Source: a virus
IMG/VR virus record: IMGVR_UViG_3300011116_001048
Span: 1-64,000 of that record
Length of the DNA stretch: 64,000 bases
Direction: 5' to 3' (one strand)
Shown here in pieces: positions 6,471-11,855 of this stretch. A program made the translations under genes and the position numbers. A model generated the notes under the pieces. It was not told the DNA's origin, did not search any database, and worked only from the letters and a program-made list of their open reading frames with translations. Numbering within the stretch: position 1 is the first letter of the stretch; each line of letters opens with the position of its first letter.

Positions 6471-7455
6471 ACAAGTAGACATTATTTACGGTCTTGCTTG
6501 GGGGGACGAAGGCAAAGGCAAAATTGCTAATGCCATGGCAAAGCATTACGATTACGTTTGCCGTTGGAATGGTGGTCCAAACGCTGGTCATACCGTTTAC
6601 GTGAACGGCCAGAAGCACAAAACCCATATCATTCCTTCCGGTATTTTTGCTGGCAAGAAGTGTGTGATAGGACCGGGGTGTGTTATAAATATTGATAAAT
6701 TCTTTGAAGAAGTGCGTACACTTCGTTCTGCAGGATTTAATACTGATCTTGTAAAGATATCACCTAATGCTCACATCATTACTCAAGAACACATTGAATA
6801 CGATAAGAGAAATCTTGGTCACTTGGGAACAACTGCTCAAGGCATCGCTCCCTGTTATTCCGACAAAATGCTCCGACGAGGCCGACGAGCGATTGAGATG
6901 ATGGATGCCCAGTGGCTCTGGGATGGTGAATTAAACGGTAAAATTTTATGTGAGGGTGCACAGAGTGTATGGCTTGATATTGATCATGGTGATTATCCAT
7001 ACGTTACTAGTAGTACTACGATGCCGTATGGTGCGTGCTCTCTGGGTTTCTCACCCCAAAAGATACGCCGAATCATCGGTGTGGCAAAAGCTTACGACAC
7101 GAAGAGTGGAGTAGATCCCCTATTCCCAACATCTTTGTGGGATGATCCGGTTCTAAACAAAATTATTGAACTGGGTGGCGAATACGGATCTACTACCGGG
7201 CGTAAGCGTTTGGTGAATTGGCTGAATTTAGATAAACTAAAGAAAGCTATACTACTATCCGGTTGCACAGAACTTATCATTAATAAGTACGATATTCTAC
7301 AACAAGTTAATGAATATAAGGTAATACACGGCAACGAAACACAAAATTTTGTAAGTTTTACTGATATGAAACGTTATGTTATGGATACGCTTCTTATGTG
7401 TGCGGGTTCTGCTCTTCACGATATTACTTGGTCTGATAGTCCAGAAAAAATTTAA
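6463..7455 (+). CDS. purA: Adenylosuccinate synthetase, compact form
   Basis: 330 residues, about 100 shorter than the bacterial enzyme (about 430). It joins IMP and aspartate with GTP to make adenylosuccinate, the first step from IMP to AMP. Motifs in order: LAWGDEGKGK (P-loop with the catalytic Asp retained), WNGGPNAGHT (catalytic His), GTTAQGIAPCYSDK, CEGAQSVWLDIDHG, PYVTSSTT, KAYDTKSG, GSTTGRKR and NKYD. The Asp in GDEGKGK distinguishes it from PurZ of 2-aminoadenine phages, where that residue is replaced. The start overlaps the previous gene. It pairs functionally with guaC at 2013. Confidence 0.87.
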   Translation: MIEQVDIIYGLAWGDEGKGKIANAMAKHYDYVCRWNGGPNAGHTVYVNGQKHKTHIIPSGIFAGKKCVIGPGCVINIDKFFEEVRTLRSAGFNTDLVKISPNAHIITQEHIEYDKRNLGHLGTTAQGIAPCYSDKMLRRGRRAIEMMDAQWLWDGELNGKILCEGAQSVWLDIDHGDYPYVTSSTTMPYGACSLGFSPQKIRRIIGVAKAYDTKSGVDPLFPTSLWDDPVLNKIIELGGEYGSTTGRKRLVNWLNLDKLKKAILLSGCTELIINKYDILQQVNEYKVIHGNETQNFVSFTDMKRYVMDTLLMCAGSALHDITWSDSPEKI

Positions 7456-7461
7456 TAGTAA

Positions 7462-7535
7462 TCCCGAATAGCTCAGTTGGTAGTAGCGCGAAGCTGTTAA
7501 CTTCGATGTCACTGGTTCGAGTCCAGTTTCGGGAG
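7462..7535 (+). tRNA. tRNA-Asn(GUU)
   Basis: 74 bases. Acceptor TCCCGAA/TTCGGGA, anticodon stem CGAAG/CTTCG with loop CTGTTAA (GUU), T-arm ACTGG-TTCGAGT-CCAGT, discriminator G. No encoded CCA. It lies six bases after purA. Confidence 0.93.
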
Positions 7536-7548
7536 TTTGGAGGTTGAT

Positions 7549-7692
7549 ATGGGCGGTAAACACGATGCAGGAAAAGGTGACCAGTATCGTTCGGTAAATT
7601 GGGAACAGTATTCCAAAAACTGGGACGATATATTTGGTAAAAAGAAAACCAAGAAAAAAGACACCAAAAAGGTTGACTCTAAGAAAAAATAG
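7549..7692 (+). CDS. Small phage protein with N-W-D-D-I-F-G-K motif
   Basis: 47 residues, MGGKHDAGKGDQYR..., then YSKNWDDIFGKKK and a Lys-rich tail. Very short proteins with a central NWDxIFG box are common in large myophages, but their function is unknown to me. GGAGG lies four bases before the ATG. The 3' end contains the -35 and spacer of the next gene's promoter. Confidence 0.6.
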   Translation: MGGKHDAGKGDQYRSVNWEQYSKNWDDIFGKKKTKKKDTKKVDSKKK

Positions 7693-7700
7693 AGTATAGT
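7673..7700 (+). promoter_or_regulatory. Sigma70-like promoter, leaderless
   Basis: TTGACT, 16-base spacer, TATAGT (7695-7700). The predicted +1 is 7707, the A of the deaminase-like ATG. Confidence 0.6.
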
Positions 7701-7706
7701 TACAGT

Positions 7707-8078
7707 ATGACCAATACTCTGATCGATTCGTATTTGGAGCAGGCGTTTCCGTTGTGTATGGAACTGCCTCGCCAAAAGAAGCACGTTTCTTTCATTCTCC
7801 ACAAGAACCGAATCGTAGCTACAGGTCGTAATTTCTTCAAAACTCATCCCAAGGCCAAGGTTATTGGTTATCCGTTTGACGAGATGCATTCAGAACTGGA
7901 TGCGTACCGTAAGGTGCCGTACAATCTTCGTAATAAGAAGTTGACGCTTCTCAACGTTCGTTTTAATCGTTTTGGTGAACTTCGTATGGCCAAGCCGTGC
8001 GAACTGTGTCTTCCGTGGTGTCGTGAAATTTTTCATGAAATTAACTACACCACCGATCAGGGAATTATTACTCTATGA
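7707..8078 (+). CDS. Cytidine-deaminase-fold protein
   Basis: 123 residues with HSELDA (His61 ligand, Glu63 catalytic) and PCELC (Cys98, Cys101), the zinc signature of the cytidine/deoxycytidylate deaminase superfamily. The length matches free-nucleoside or small nucleic-acid deaminases and is shorter than T4 dCMP deaminase (193). The substrate could be a nucleotide, tRNA or a guanine derivative; sequence does not decide. It is transcribed from its own promoter without a leader. Confidence 0.75.
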   Translation: MTNTLIDSYLEQAFPLCMELPRQKKHVSFILHKNRIVATGRNFFKTHPKAKVIGYPFDEMHSELDAYRKVPYNLRNKKLTLLNVRFNRFGELRMAKPCELCLPWCREIFHEINYTTDQGIITL

Positions 8079-8269
8079 GAAATTGTAAACCTAGTGATGT
8101 GCAAGCCCTAGAAGTTATATGCGGTAATTTACACCAGATAAGCACAGAAATCTCTGTAATAAATGGTAAGTTAAACAAGCTTCGTAAAGAGATTGAAAAT
8201 TACGTAAATCAAGAACAGGAACCAATCGATGTTTCGACTCCACATGGACTTTCCGCTGACAACGCCTGA
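8075..8269 (+). CDS. Small helical hypothetical protein
   Basis: 64 residues with a heptad-like helix (LEVICGNLHQISTEISVINGKLNKLRKEIENY), probably a short coiled coil. The ATG overlaps the previous stop (ATGA), suggesting translational coupling. Family unknown. Confidence 0.55.
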   Translation: MRNCKPSDVQALEVICGNLHQISTEISVINGKLNKLRKEIENYVNQEQEPIDVSTPHGLSADNA

Positions 8270-8483
8270 AACAGATTCTGCTAATACTTGTAATCGTTTT
8301 GTCGAATTTCTTCAGCAACACAAGGACGTTTTGATTGATATGGGATTTGCTGATATCAATTTTCGCCTTGGTCACGATCAAGATCGTCAAAAGTCAAACT
8401 ATCTGATCAAGAATGAAAACGGGCATGTTGCTAATAAAAAGTCACGAATTAACTTGCTTCCCGCCGAATCTGATGTAGAATAA
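8229..8483 (+). CDS. Hypothetical protein
   Basis: 84 residues from the first ATG. A second in-frame ATG at 8244 would shorten the overlap with the preceding gene from 41 to 26 bases and is an equally likely start. The core has a helix RFVEFLQQHKDVLIDMGF followed by a strand. It ends six bases before the tRNA-Ile 5' end. Family unknown. Confidence 0.5.
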   Translation: MFRLHMDFPLTTPETDSANTCNRFVEFLQQHKDVLIDMGFADINFRLGHDQDRQKSNYLIKNENGHVANKKSRINLLPAESDVE

Positions 8484-8489
8484 GACTAT

Positions 8490-8561
8490 GGGATGCACGT
8501 GTCGGGTGGCACAGGATTGCTTATAACGATCTACCGCAGAGTTCGAGTCTCTGGCATCCTA
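8490..8561 (+). tRNA. tRNA-Ile(UAU)
   Basis: 72 bases. Acceptor GGGATGC/GCATCCT, anticodon stem GATTG/CGATC with loop CTTATAA (UAU), T-arm CAGAG-TTCGAGT-CTCTG, discriminator A. The UAU anticodon reads AUA directly; most bacteria use a lysidine-modified CAU instead. Confidence 0.85.
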
Positions 8562-8567
8562 CTACAT

Positions 8568-8765
8568 ATGTACATGAATAAACCCAATCCTCTAGCAGAT
8601 AAAGTGACCAAGTATGTGCTGGAATATCTACTGAATAGATTTGATCTACAACCCGGTGATGTTAATAATATCCGAATGATTATTACCAGATCACTAAACA
8701 AAAACAACAAACAACCAATCGTTCCAGTAATTAAAAAGAAAAAGAACAAAGGCCCCATAGATTAA
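8568..8765 (+). CDS. Small basic hypothetical protein ending inside tRNA-Glu
   Basis: 65 residues. An upstream in-frame extension would begin inside tRNA-Ile, so the ATG at 8568 (or 8574) is used. It has a helical body (VTKYVLEYLLNRF), then a Lys-rich tail (KKKKNKGPID). The final five codons including the stop lie inside the tRNA-Glu gene. Family unknown. Confidence 0.5.
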   Translation: MYMNKPNPLADKVTKYVLEYLLNRFDLQPGDVNNIRMIITRSLNKNNKQPIVPVIKKKKNKGPID

Positions 8766-8824
8766 CTGGCCAAATCCTCGCCCTTTCACGGCGATGACTG
8801 CGGGTTCGAGTCCCGCTGGGGTCA
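8751..8824 (+). tRNA. tRNA-Glu(UUC)
   Basis: 74 bases. Acceptor GGCCCCA/TGGGGTC, anticodon stem TCGCC/GGCGA with loop CTTTCAC (UUC), T-arm GCGGG-TTCGAGT-CCCGC, discriminator A. The first 15 bases double as the end of the preceding coding sequence. Confidence 0.93.
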
Positions 8825-8831
8825 CTACATT

Positions 8832-9761
8832 ATGCCTATTCGCAATATCGGTTACGCCTGTCAAAACCTGTCCATCAATGAGAACGTCAAGAAGAAAGAT
8901 TATATTACTTCTGATCGTACTCTCCGTATGTCAGGGTTTAGCCTTGATCGCTGCGGTCAGCTTGCTGCGGTTAATACGCGAGATCTGGTAAAGATCATGG
9001 AATGGAATGCTGATAACGGAATTAAACTATTCCGTGTCGGTAGTGGAATTTTTCCGTTCATGGATCATCCAGAACTAGGATACAAGCTTCATTATCTGGA
9101 CGAAGCCCACCAGAAGCTCATTACAGCCCATATGAACGAGGCTGGCCGTATTGCCCGTGAGGCGGGTATTCGCCTGTCATGCCATCCGGGGCCGTATACG
9201 TGCCTTGCAAGCCCTAATACAGCCATCGTACAAAAGTCTATCATGTGTCTGGAAATGCACCAGCTGATTGGTGACCTGTTGGGTCATGCAGACGACTTTA
9301 ATATTAATATTCACGTTGGTGGTGTGTATGAGGACAAGGCTACTACCGCCAAGCGTTTCTGCGACACGTACAAGATCTTGAACCCCAACCTTCAGCGTCA
9401 ACTCACTGTGGAAAACGATGACAAGGAATCTATGTGGAGTCCCATGGATCTGTACAATATGATTTACTCTGGTTGTGGTGTGCGTCTGGTGTACGATTAC
9501 CATCACCATAGATTTTGTCATAATATGGAAACTGTTGACCGTGCTGTGGAACTGTGTTTTTCCACTTGGCCAGAAGATCAAGTTCCGGACACGCACTATT
9601 CTGAATCTGCGATTGGTAAGCGTCCTCAGGCCCATTCTGATTATATCGAAGGTCCTCTGCCTGTATTCGATACGGACAGAGAATACGATGTTATGCTGGA
9701 GACCAAGGCCAAGGATCTTGCTCTCAAAAAGTACTTGACAGAACACGCGGGTGTGGTATAA
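8832..9761 (+). CDS. uvsE: UV-damage endonuclease
   Basis: 309 residues of the UvsE/UVDE TIM-barrel family, which nicks DNA 5' of UV photoproducts and other lesions. Motifs: NIGYACQN at the start, LFRVGSGIFPFMDHP, LSCHPGPYTCLASP, INIHVGG, LTVENDD (metal-binding Glu), VYDYHHHRFC and AHSDYI. The full barrel is present. The stop codon TAA lies inside tRNA-Gly (bases 9759-9761). Confidence 0.9.
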   Translation: MPIRNIGYACQNLSINENVKKKDYITSDRTLRMSGFSLDRCGQLAAVNTRDLVKIMEWNADNGIKLFRVGSGIFPFMDHPELGYKLHYLDEAHQKLITAHMNEAGRIAREAGIRLSCHPGPYTCLASPNTAIVQKSIMCLEMHQLIGDLLGHADDFNINIHVGGVYEDKATTAKRFCDTYKILNPNLQRQLTVENDDKESMWSPMDLYNMIYSGCGVRLVYDYHHHRFCHNMETVDRAVELCFSTWPEDQVPDTHYSESAIGKRPQAHSDYIEGPLPVFDTDREYDVMLETKAKDLALKKYLTEHAGVV

Positions 9762-9762
9762 T
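9735..9762 (+). promoter_or_regulatory. Consensus sigma70 promoter hidden in tRNA-Gly
   Basis: TTGACA (9735-9740), 16-base spacer, TATAAT (9757-9762). Both hexamers are perfect, with the same spacing as all other promoters of this class here. The -10 falls in the D-arm region of tRNA-Gly, so it could be coincidence or could drive the gene at 9820. Confidence 0.4.
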
Positions 9763-9817
9763 GGTAGCACGACTGCCTTCCAAGCAGTAGACAAGGGTTC
9801 GATTCCCTTTACCCGCA
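9747..9817 (+). tRNA. tRNA-Gly(UCC)
   Basis: 71 bases. Acceptor GCGGGTG/TACCCGC, anticodon stem ACTGC/GCAGT with loop CTTCCAA (UCC), T-arm AAGGG-TTCGATT-CCCTT, discriminator A. Its first 15 bases overlap the end of uvsE. Confidence 0.93.
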
Positions 9818-9819
9818 TT

Positions 9820-10170
9820 ATGAAAAAGTTTAATACATTTAAAATCTGGTTTGGTAAAAAACTGATTGATTGGGGATTTGGTATTCTACTCCGTATGGAC
9901 GACCGTAGTTGGAGTCCTCAACGAGAGTGCTATACAGGATCTATTAAACAGTTTAAATACACTGTTGGTTCGTGGTTAGTAAAACACGGAATGCGTATGG
10001 AAAGTCACGGCTTAAATAAAGTAGGCTGGCCAGGATTTTCAGAATTTAAGTATTACGACAAGAATTTTTATCTAGGTAACAACCCGTACACTCAAAAGTT
10101 TAAGAAAAAGAAGAAGCGCAACAATGACGACGGACCCGACTTTGGAAACTTGTTCAAGGACTGGCAGTGA
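9820..10170 (+). CDS. Hypothetical basic protein
   Basis: 116 residues from the ATG two bases after tRNA-Gly; the open frame extends upstream only through tRNA sequence. The N-terminal amphipathic segment is FKIWFGKKLIDWGFGILL, which could touch a membrane. There is a middle aromatic region and a Lys-rich then acidic tail (KKKKKRNNDDGPDFG). It overlaps the following methylase gene by 47 bases. Family unknown. Confidence 0.5.
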   Translation: MKKFNTFKIWFGKKLIDWGFGILLRMDDRSWSPQRECYTGSIKQFKYTVGSWLVKHGMRMESHGLNKVGWPGFSEFKYYDKNFYLGNNPYTQKFKKKKKRNNDDGPDFGNLFKDWQ

Positions 10171-10708
10171 ATCACGAAACATCATTGATCACTACCATTA
10201 CTGGAAGCATGAAGCGATTCTCGCAGACCTTGACACACGAGCGAATAACTTCTCTGTTCTTTGCAGCAATCTATATAACGACTTTAACATCGCTACTTGC
10301 ATTAGGAACAGTAACGCTTTTTTGGCTAAGAAAGTGGTTATCTACGGGTCTAAGCAATATGATCGTCGTGGTACTGTTGGTACTCACCACTATGTGCGTA
10401 TGCTACACGCTGGAACGTTTCCGGGGCTGGTGCAAACGCTGGATTCCCTGAGACAAGAGGTAGGGATGCCTCTCCACCTTGTGGCCGTGGATAACGTGCC
10501 AGGAGCCAGTAGGATCGATTCGTACGCGTGGCCCAAGGAGAAGCACGTAGTTATGATGTTTGGTCAGGAACAGGTGGGCTTGCCCGAGGAACTGCTCCGT
10601 ATTGCGGATGATGTAGTGTACATTGCACAATACGGTTCCGTACGTAGTCTAAACGTGGGAACCGCATCGGGAGTCGTGATGTACGATTACTGTGCTAAGG
10701 TTTTGTAA
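10124..10708 (+). CDS. SpoU-family RNA 2'-O-methyltransferase
   Basis: 194 residues of the SPOUT/TrmH class, which methylates ribose in tRNA or rRNA using S-adenosylmethionine. Motif 1: NLYNDFNIATCIRNSNAF (the N...R of this class). Motif 2: MMFGQEQVGLPEE. Motif 3: YIAQYGSVRSLNVGTASG, which forms the trefoil knot. The gene lies at the end of a region with seven tRNA genes, so a phage tRNA target is plausible (inference). The start may be later, since the first 25 residues overlap the previous gene. Confidence 0.85.
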   Translation: MTTDPTLETCSRTGSESRNIIDHYHYWKHEAILADLDTRANNFSVLCSNLYNDFNIATCIRNSNAFLAKKVVIYGSKQYDRRGTVGTHHYVRMLHAGTFPGLVQTLDSLRQEVGMPLHLVAVDNVPGASRIDSYAWPKEKHVVMMFGQEQVGLPEELLRIADDVVYIAQYGSVRSLNVGTASGVVMYDYCAKVL

Positions 10709-10709
10709 A

Positions 10710-11171
10710 TTACTTTTTTGATGGTTTGGACGGTTTTATTTTTTGTGTGGTAGTAAACGGATTTTGTTCTTTACCTAATCCGTAAGCAATTCCACCCATT
10801 CCGCCAAGAGTTCCGTAACCAATACCGGATCCTGCTATAACAGCACCTAACGGTTCGCCTGTTGCCATAGCTGCACCACCTATACCACCGATTACAGGAA
10901 TTGCTGGAACTCCTACTGCTGCAATTGTTTTTAGATTGGCACTCTGCCTTTCTTCTTCTGCAGTGTCCCATTCTTTTTCCAGTTCTTTTTTGACTCGTTT
11001 ACCGTACTCTTGATATTGGGCAGGAGCCTCTCCAGGTCTAATGGGTCTCATGGCAGGCTGCATGGGTTCGCCTTGCTGACCTGGAGCACCAACGTTCAAG
11101 CTGCTTTCAGCTAAACGCATGTGAACCATATCCACATACGTTTCTTTAAGTTGTTGCATCCAGCGTTCCAT
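10710..11171 (-). CDS. Hypothetical protein with glycine-rich hydrophobic region
   Basis: 153 residues. A helical charged N-terminal 90 residues (AQYQEYGKRVKKELEKEWDTAEEERQ) is followed by hydrophobic Gly/Ala-rich segments (about 82-135, IPVIGGIGGAAMATG, VIAGSGIGYGTLGGMGGIAYG) and a Lys/Pro tail. The Gly-zipper-like region could insert in a membrane or pack in a virion. AAAAAGGAAA lies before the ATG. It converges with the methylase gene, with stops one base apart. Confidence 0.6.
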   Translation of the reverse strand: MERWMQQLKETYVDMVHMRLAESSLNVGAPGQQGEPMQPAMRPIRPGEAPAQYQEYGKRVKKELEKEWDTAEEERQSANLKTIAAVGVPAIPVIGGIGGAAMATGEPLGAVIAGSGIGYGTLGGMGGIAYGLGKEQNPFTTTQKIKPSKPSKK

Positions 11172-11218
11172 GGGTGTTTTCCTTTTTAATTATATATTAA
11201 TTTCATAAAAAGAACTAA

Positions 11219-11250
11219 GGGCTCTCACCGTCACAGGTGGGAGCCCTTTT
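11219..11250. terminator. Strong bidirectional-looking terminator hairpin
   Basis: An 11-bp stem, GGGCTCTCACC with GGTGGGAGCCC, and a 6-base loop. On the plus strand it is followed by TTTTGTT, and on the minus strand by TTAGTTCTTTTT. Given gene directions it most likely ends the 11273-11386 minus-strand transcript. Confidence 0.7.
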
Positions 11251-11272
11251 GTTCCATTCGGATGTAAAATCT

Positions 11273-11386
11273 TTACTTTTTGCGGCTGGACTTCTTACAG
11301 GTTTTTTTGGTGCAGGTTTGGGGGTTGAGGTTTAGTTTGACTAATATTGCGTTAAATTTGGATTTAATCCAGTTTAATAATTTCAT
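11273..11386 (-). CDS. 37-residue basic peptide gene
   Basis: MKLLNWIKSKFNAILVKLNLN then a Cys/Lys tail, PQTCTKKTCKKSSRKK. The first half is an amphipathic helix (Trp, Lys, Ile and Leu spaced as in membrane-active peptides) and the second is strongly basic with a CTKKTC pair. It has its own late-type octamer, an AAAGGGA ribosome site and a terminator, which supports a real gene. The function could be membrane- or DNA-related and is not known. Confidence 0.6.
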   Translation of the reverse strand: MKLLNWIKSKFNAILVKLNLNPQTCTKKTCKKSSRKK

Positions 11387-11405
11387 GTAAATTCCCTTTC
11401 TACTG

Positions 11406-11413
11406 TATTTATT
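11406..11413 (-). promoter_or_regulatory. T4-type late promoter octamer (AATAAATA)
   Basis: Read on the minus strand it is AATAAATA followed by CAG. The predicted +1 is about 11400, fourteen bases before the ATG of the 37-residue gene, with AAAGGGA in the leader. Confidence 0.5.
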
Positions 11414-11482
11414 GAAAACGGATTTTCTATAGATACTGTGCATCCCCACCCGGGTGCATTATATACTGTAGGAGAACACGCA

Positions 11483-11830
11483 ATGGTAGATAAACTGTTA
11501 GGACTTCAAACTCAACTACGAATGCTTCACTGGGGTACTGGTTCTTACGCAGAGCATAAAGCTCTAGGTAAGGCGTACGAAGGTCTAGACGGTCTTATCG
11601 ACACTTTTGTGGAAACGTGGATGGGTGTACACGGTAAGAGCCTACCAACCGTGCGTCTAGAGCTCAAGCCGTACACTCCCGGTGCTGCTGACAAGCTTCT
11701 AGACCAAGCGGTACTGTTCCTGACCGGTGAATTAAACAACACTGTTACTCACAACACCGATCTGTTAAACATCCGTGACGAAATGTTAGGTCTGGTTCAC
11801 CACACTAAATACTTACTGACATTGAAATAA
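11483..11830 (+). CDS. Ferritin/Dps-like four-helix protein (DUF5856-like)
   Basis: 115 residues. LQTQLRMLHWGTGSYAEHKALGKAYEGLDGLIDTFVETWMG resembles the first two helices of Dps/ferritin-like proteins (LHW-x-T-x-S and H-x-A-L-G-x-x-Y-x-x-L-x-x-x-I-D). Such short versions occur in many large phages (DUF5856). Whether it binds iron is unknown. The ATG at 11483 has GTAGGAGA upstream; an earlier in-frame ATG is rejected because it lies in a GC-rich hairpin (11437-11456). Confidence 0.6.
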   Translation: MVDKLLGLQTQLRMLHWGTGSYAEHKALGKAYEGLDGLIDTFVETWMGVHGKSLPTVRLELKPYTPGAADKLLDQAVLFLTGELNNTVTHNTDLLNIRDEMLGLVHHTKYLLTLK

Positions 11831-11845
11831 AGTGTTCTTTATTTC
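11824..11845 (+). other. Perfect 9-bp hairpin across a stop codon
   Basis: GAAATAAAG (11824-11832), loop TGTT, CTTTATTTC (11837-11845). It contains the stop codon of the ferritin-like gene and lies 10 bases before the next ATG. There is no U-run, so it is not a classical terminator; an mRNA-processing or regulatory role is possible. Confidence 0.5.
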
Positions 11846-11855
11846 CGTGTAGATT

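Noticed and set aside
6463-7455. PurZ of a 2-aminoadenine (Z) DNA pathway
   Set aside because: The catalytic Asp of GDEGKGK is retained, and no DatZ- or MazZ-type gene is in the window. PurA is the better call.
8493-8567. Coding extension of the 65-residue gene through tRNA-Ile
   Set aside because: That segment is a well-formed tRNA and the first plausible ATG lies after it.
9751-9819. Coding extension of the 116-residue gene through tRNA-Gly
   Set aside because: The sequence is tRNA; the ATG at 9820 directly follows it.
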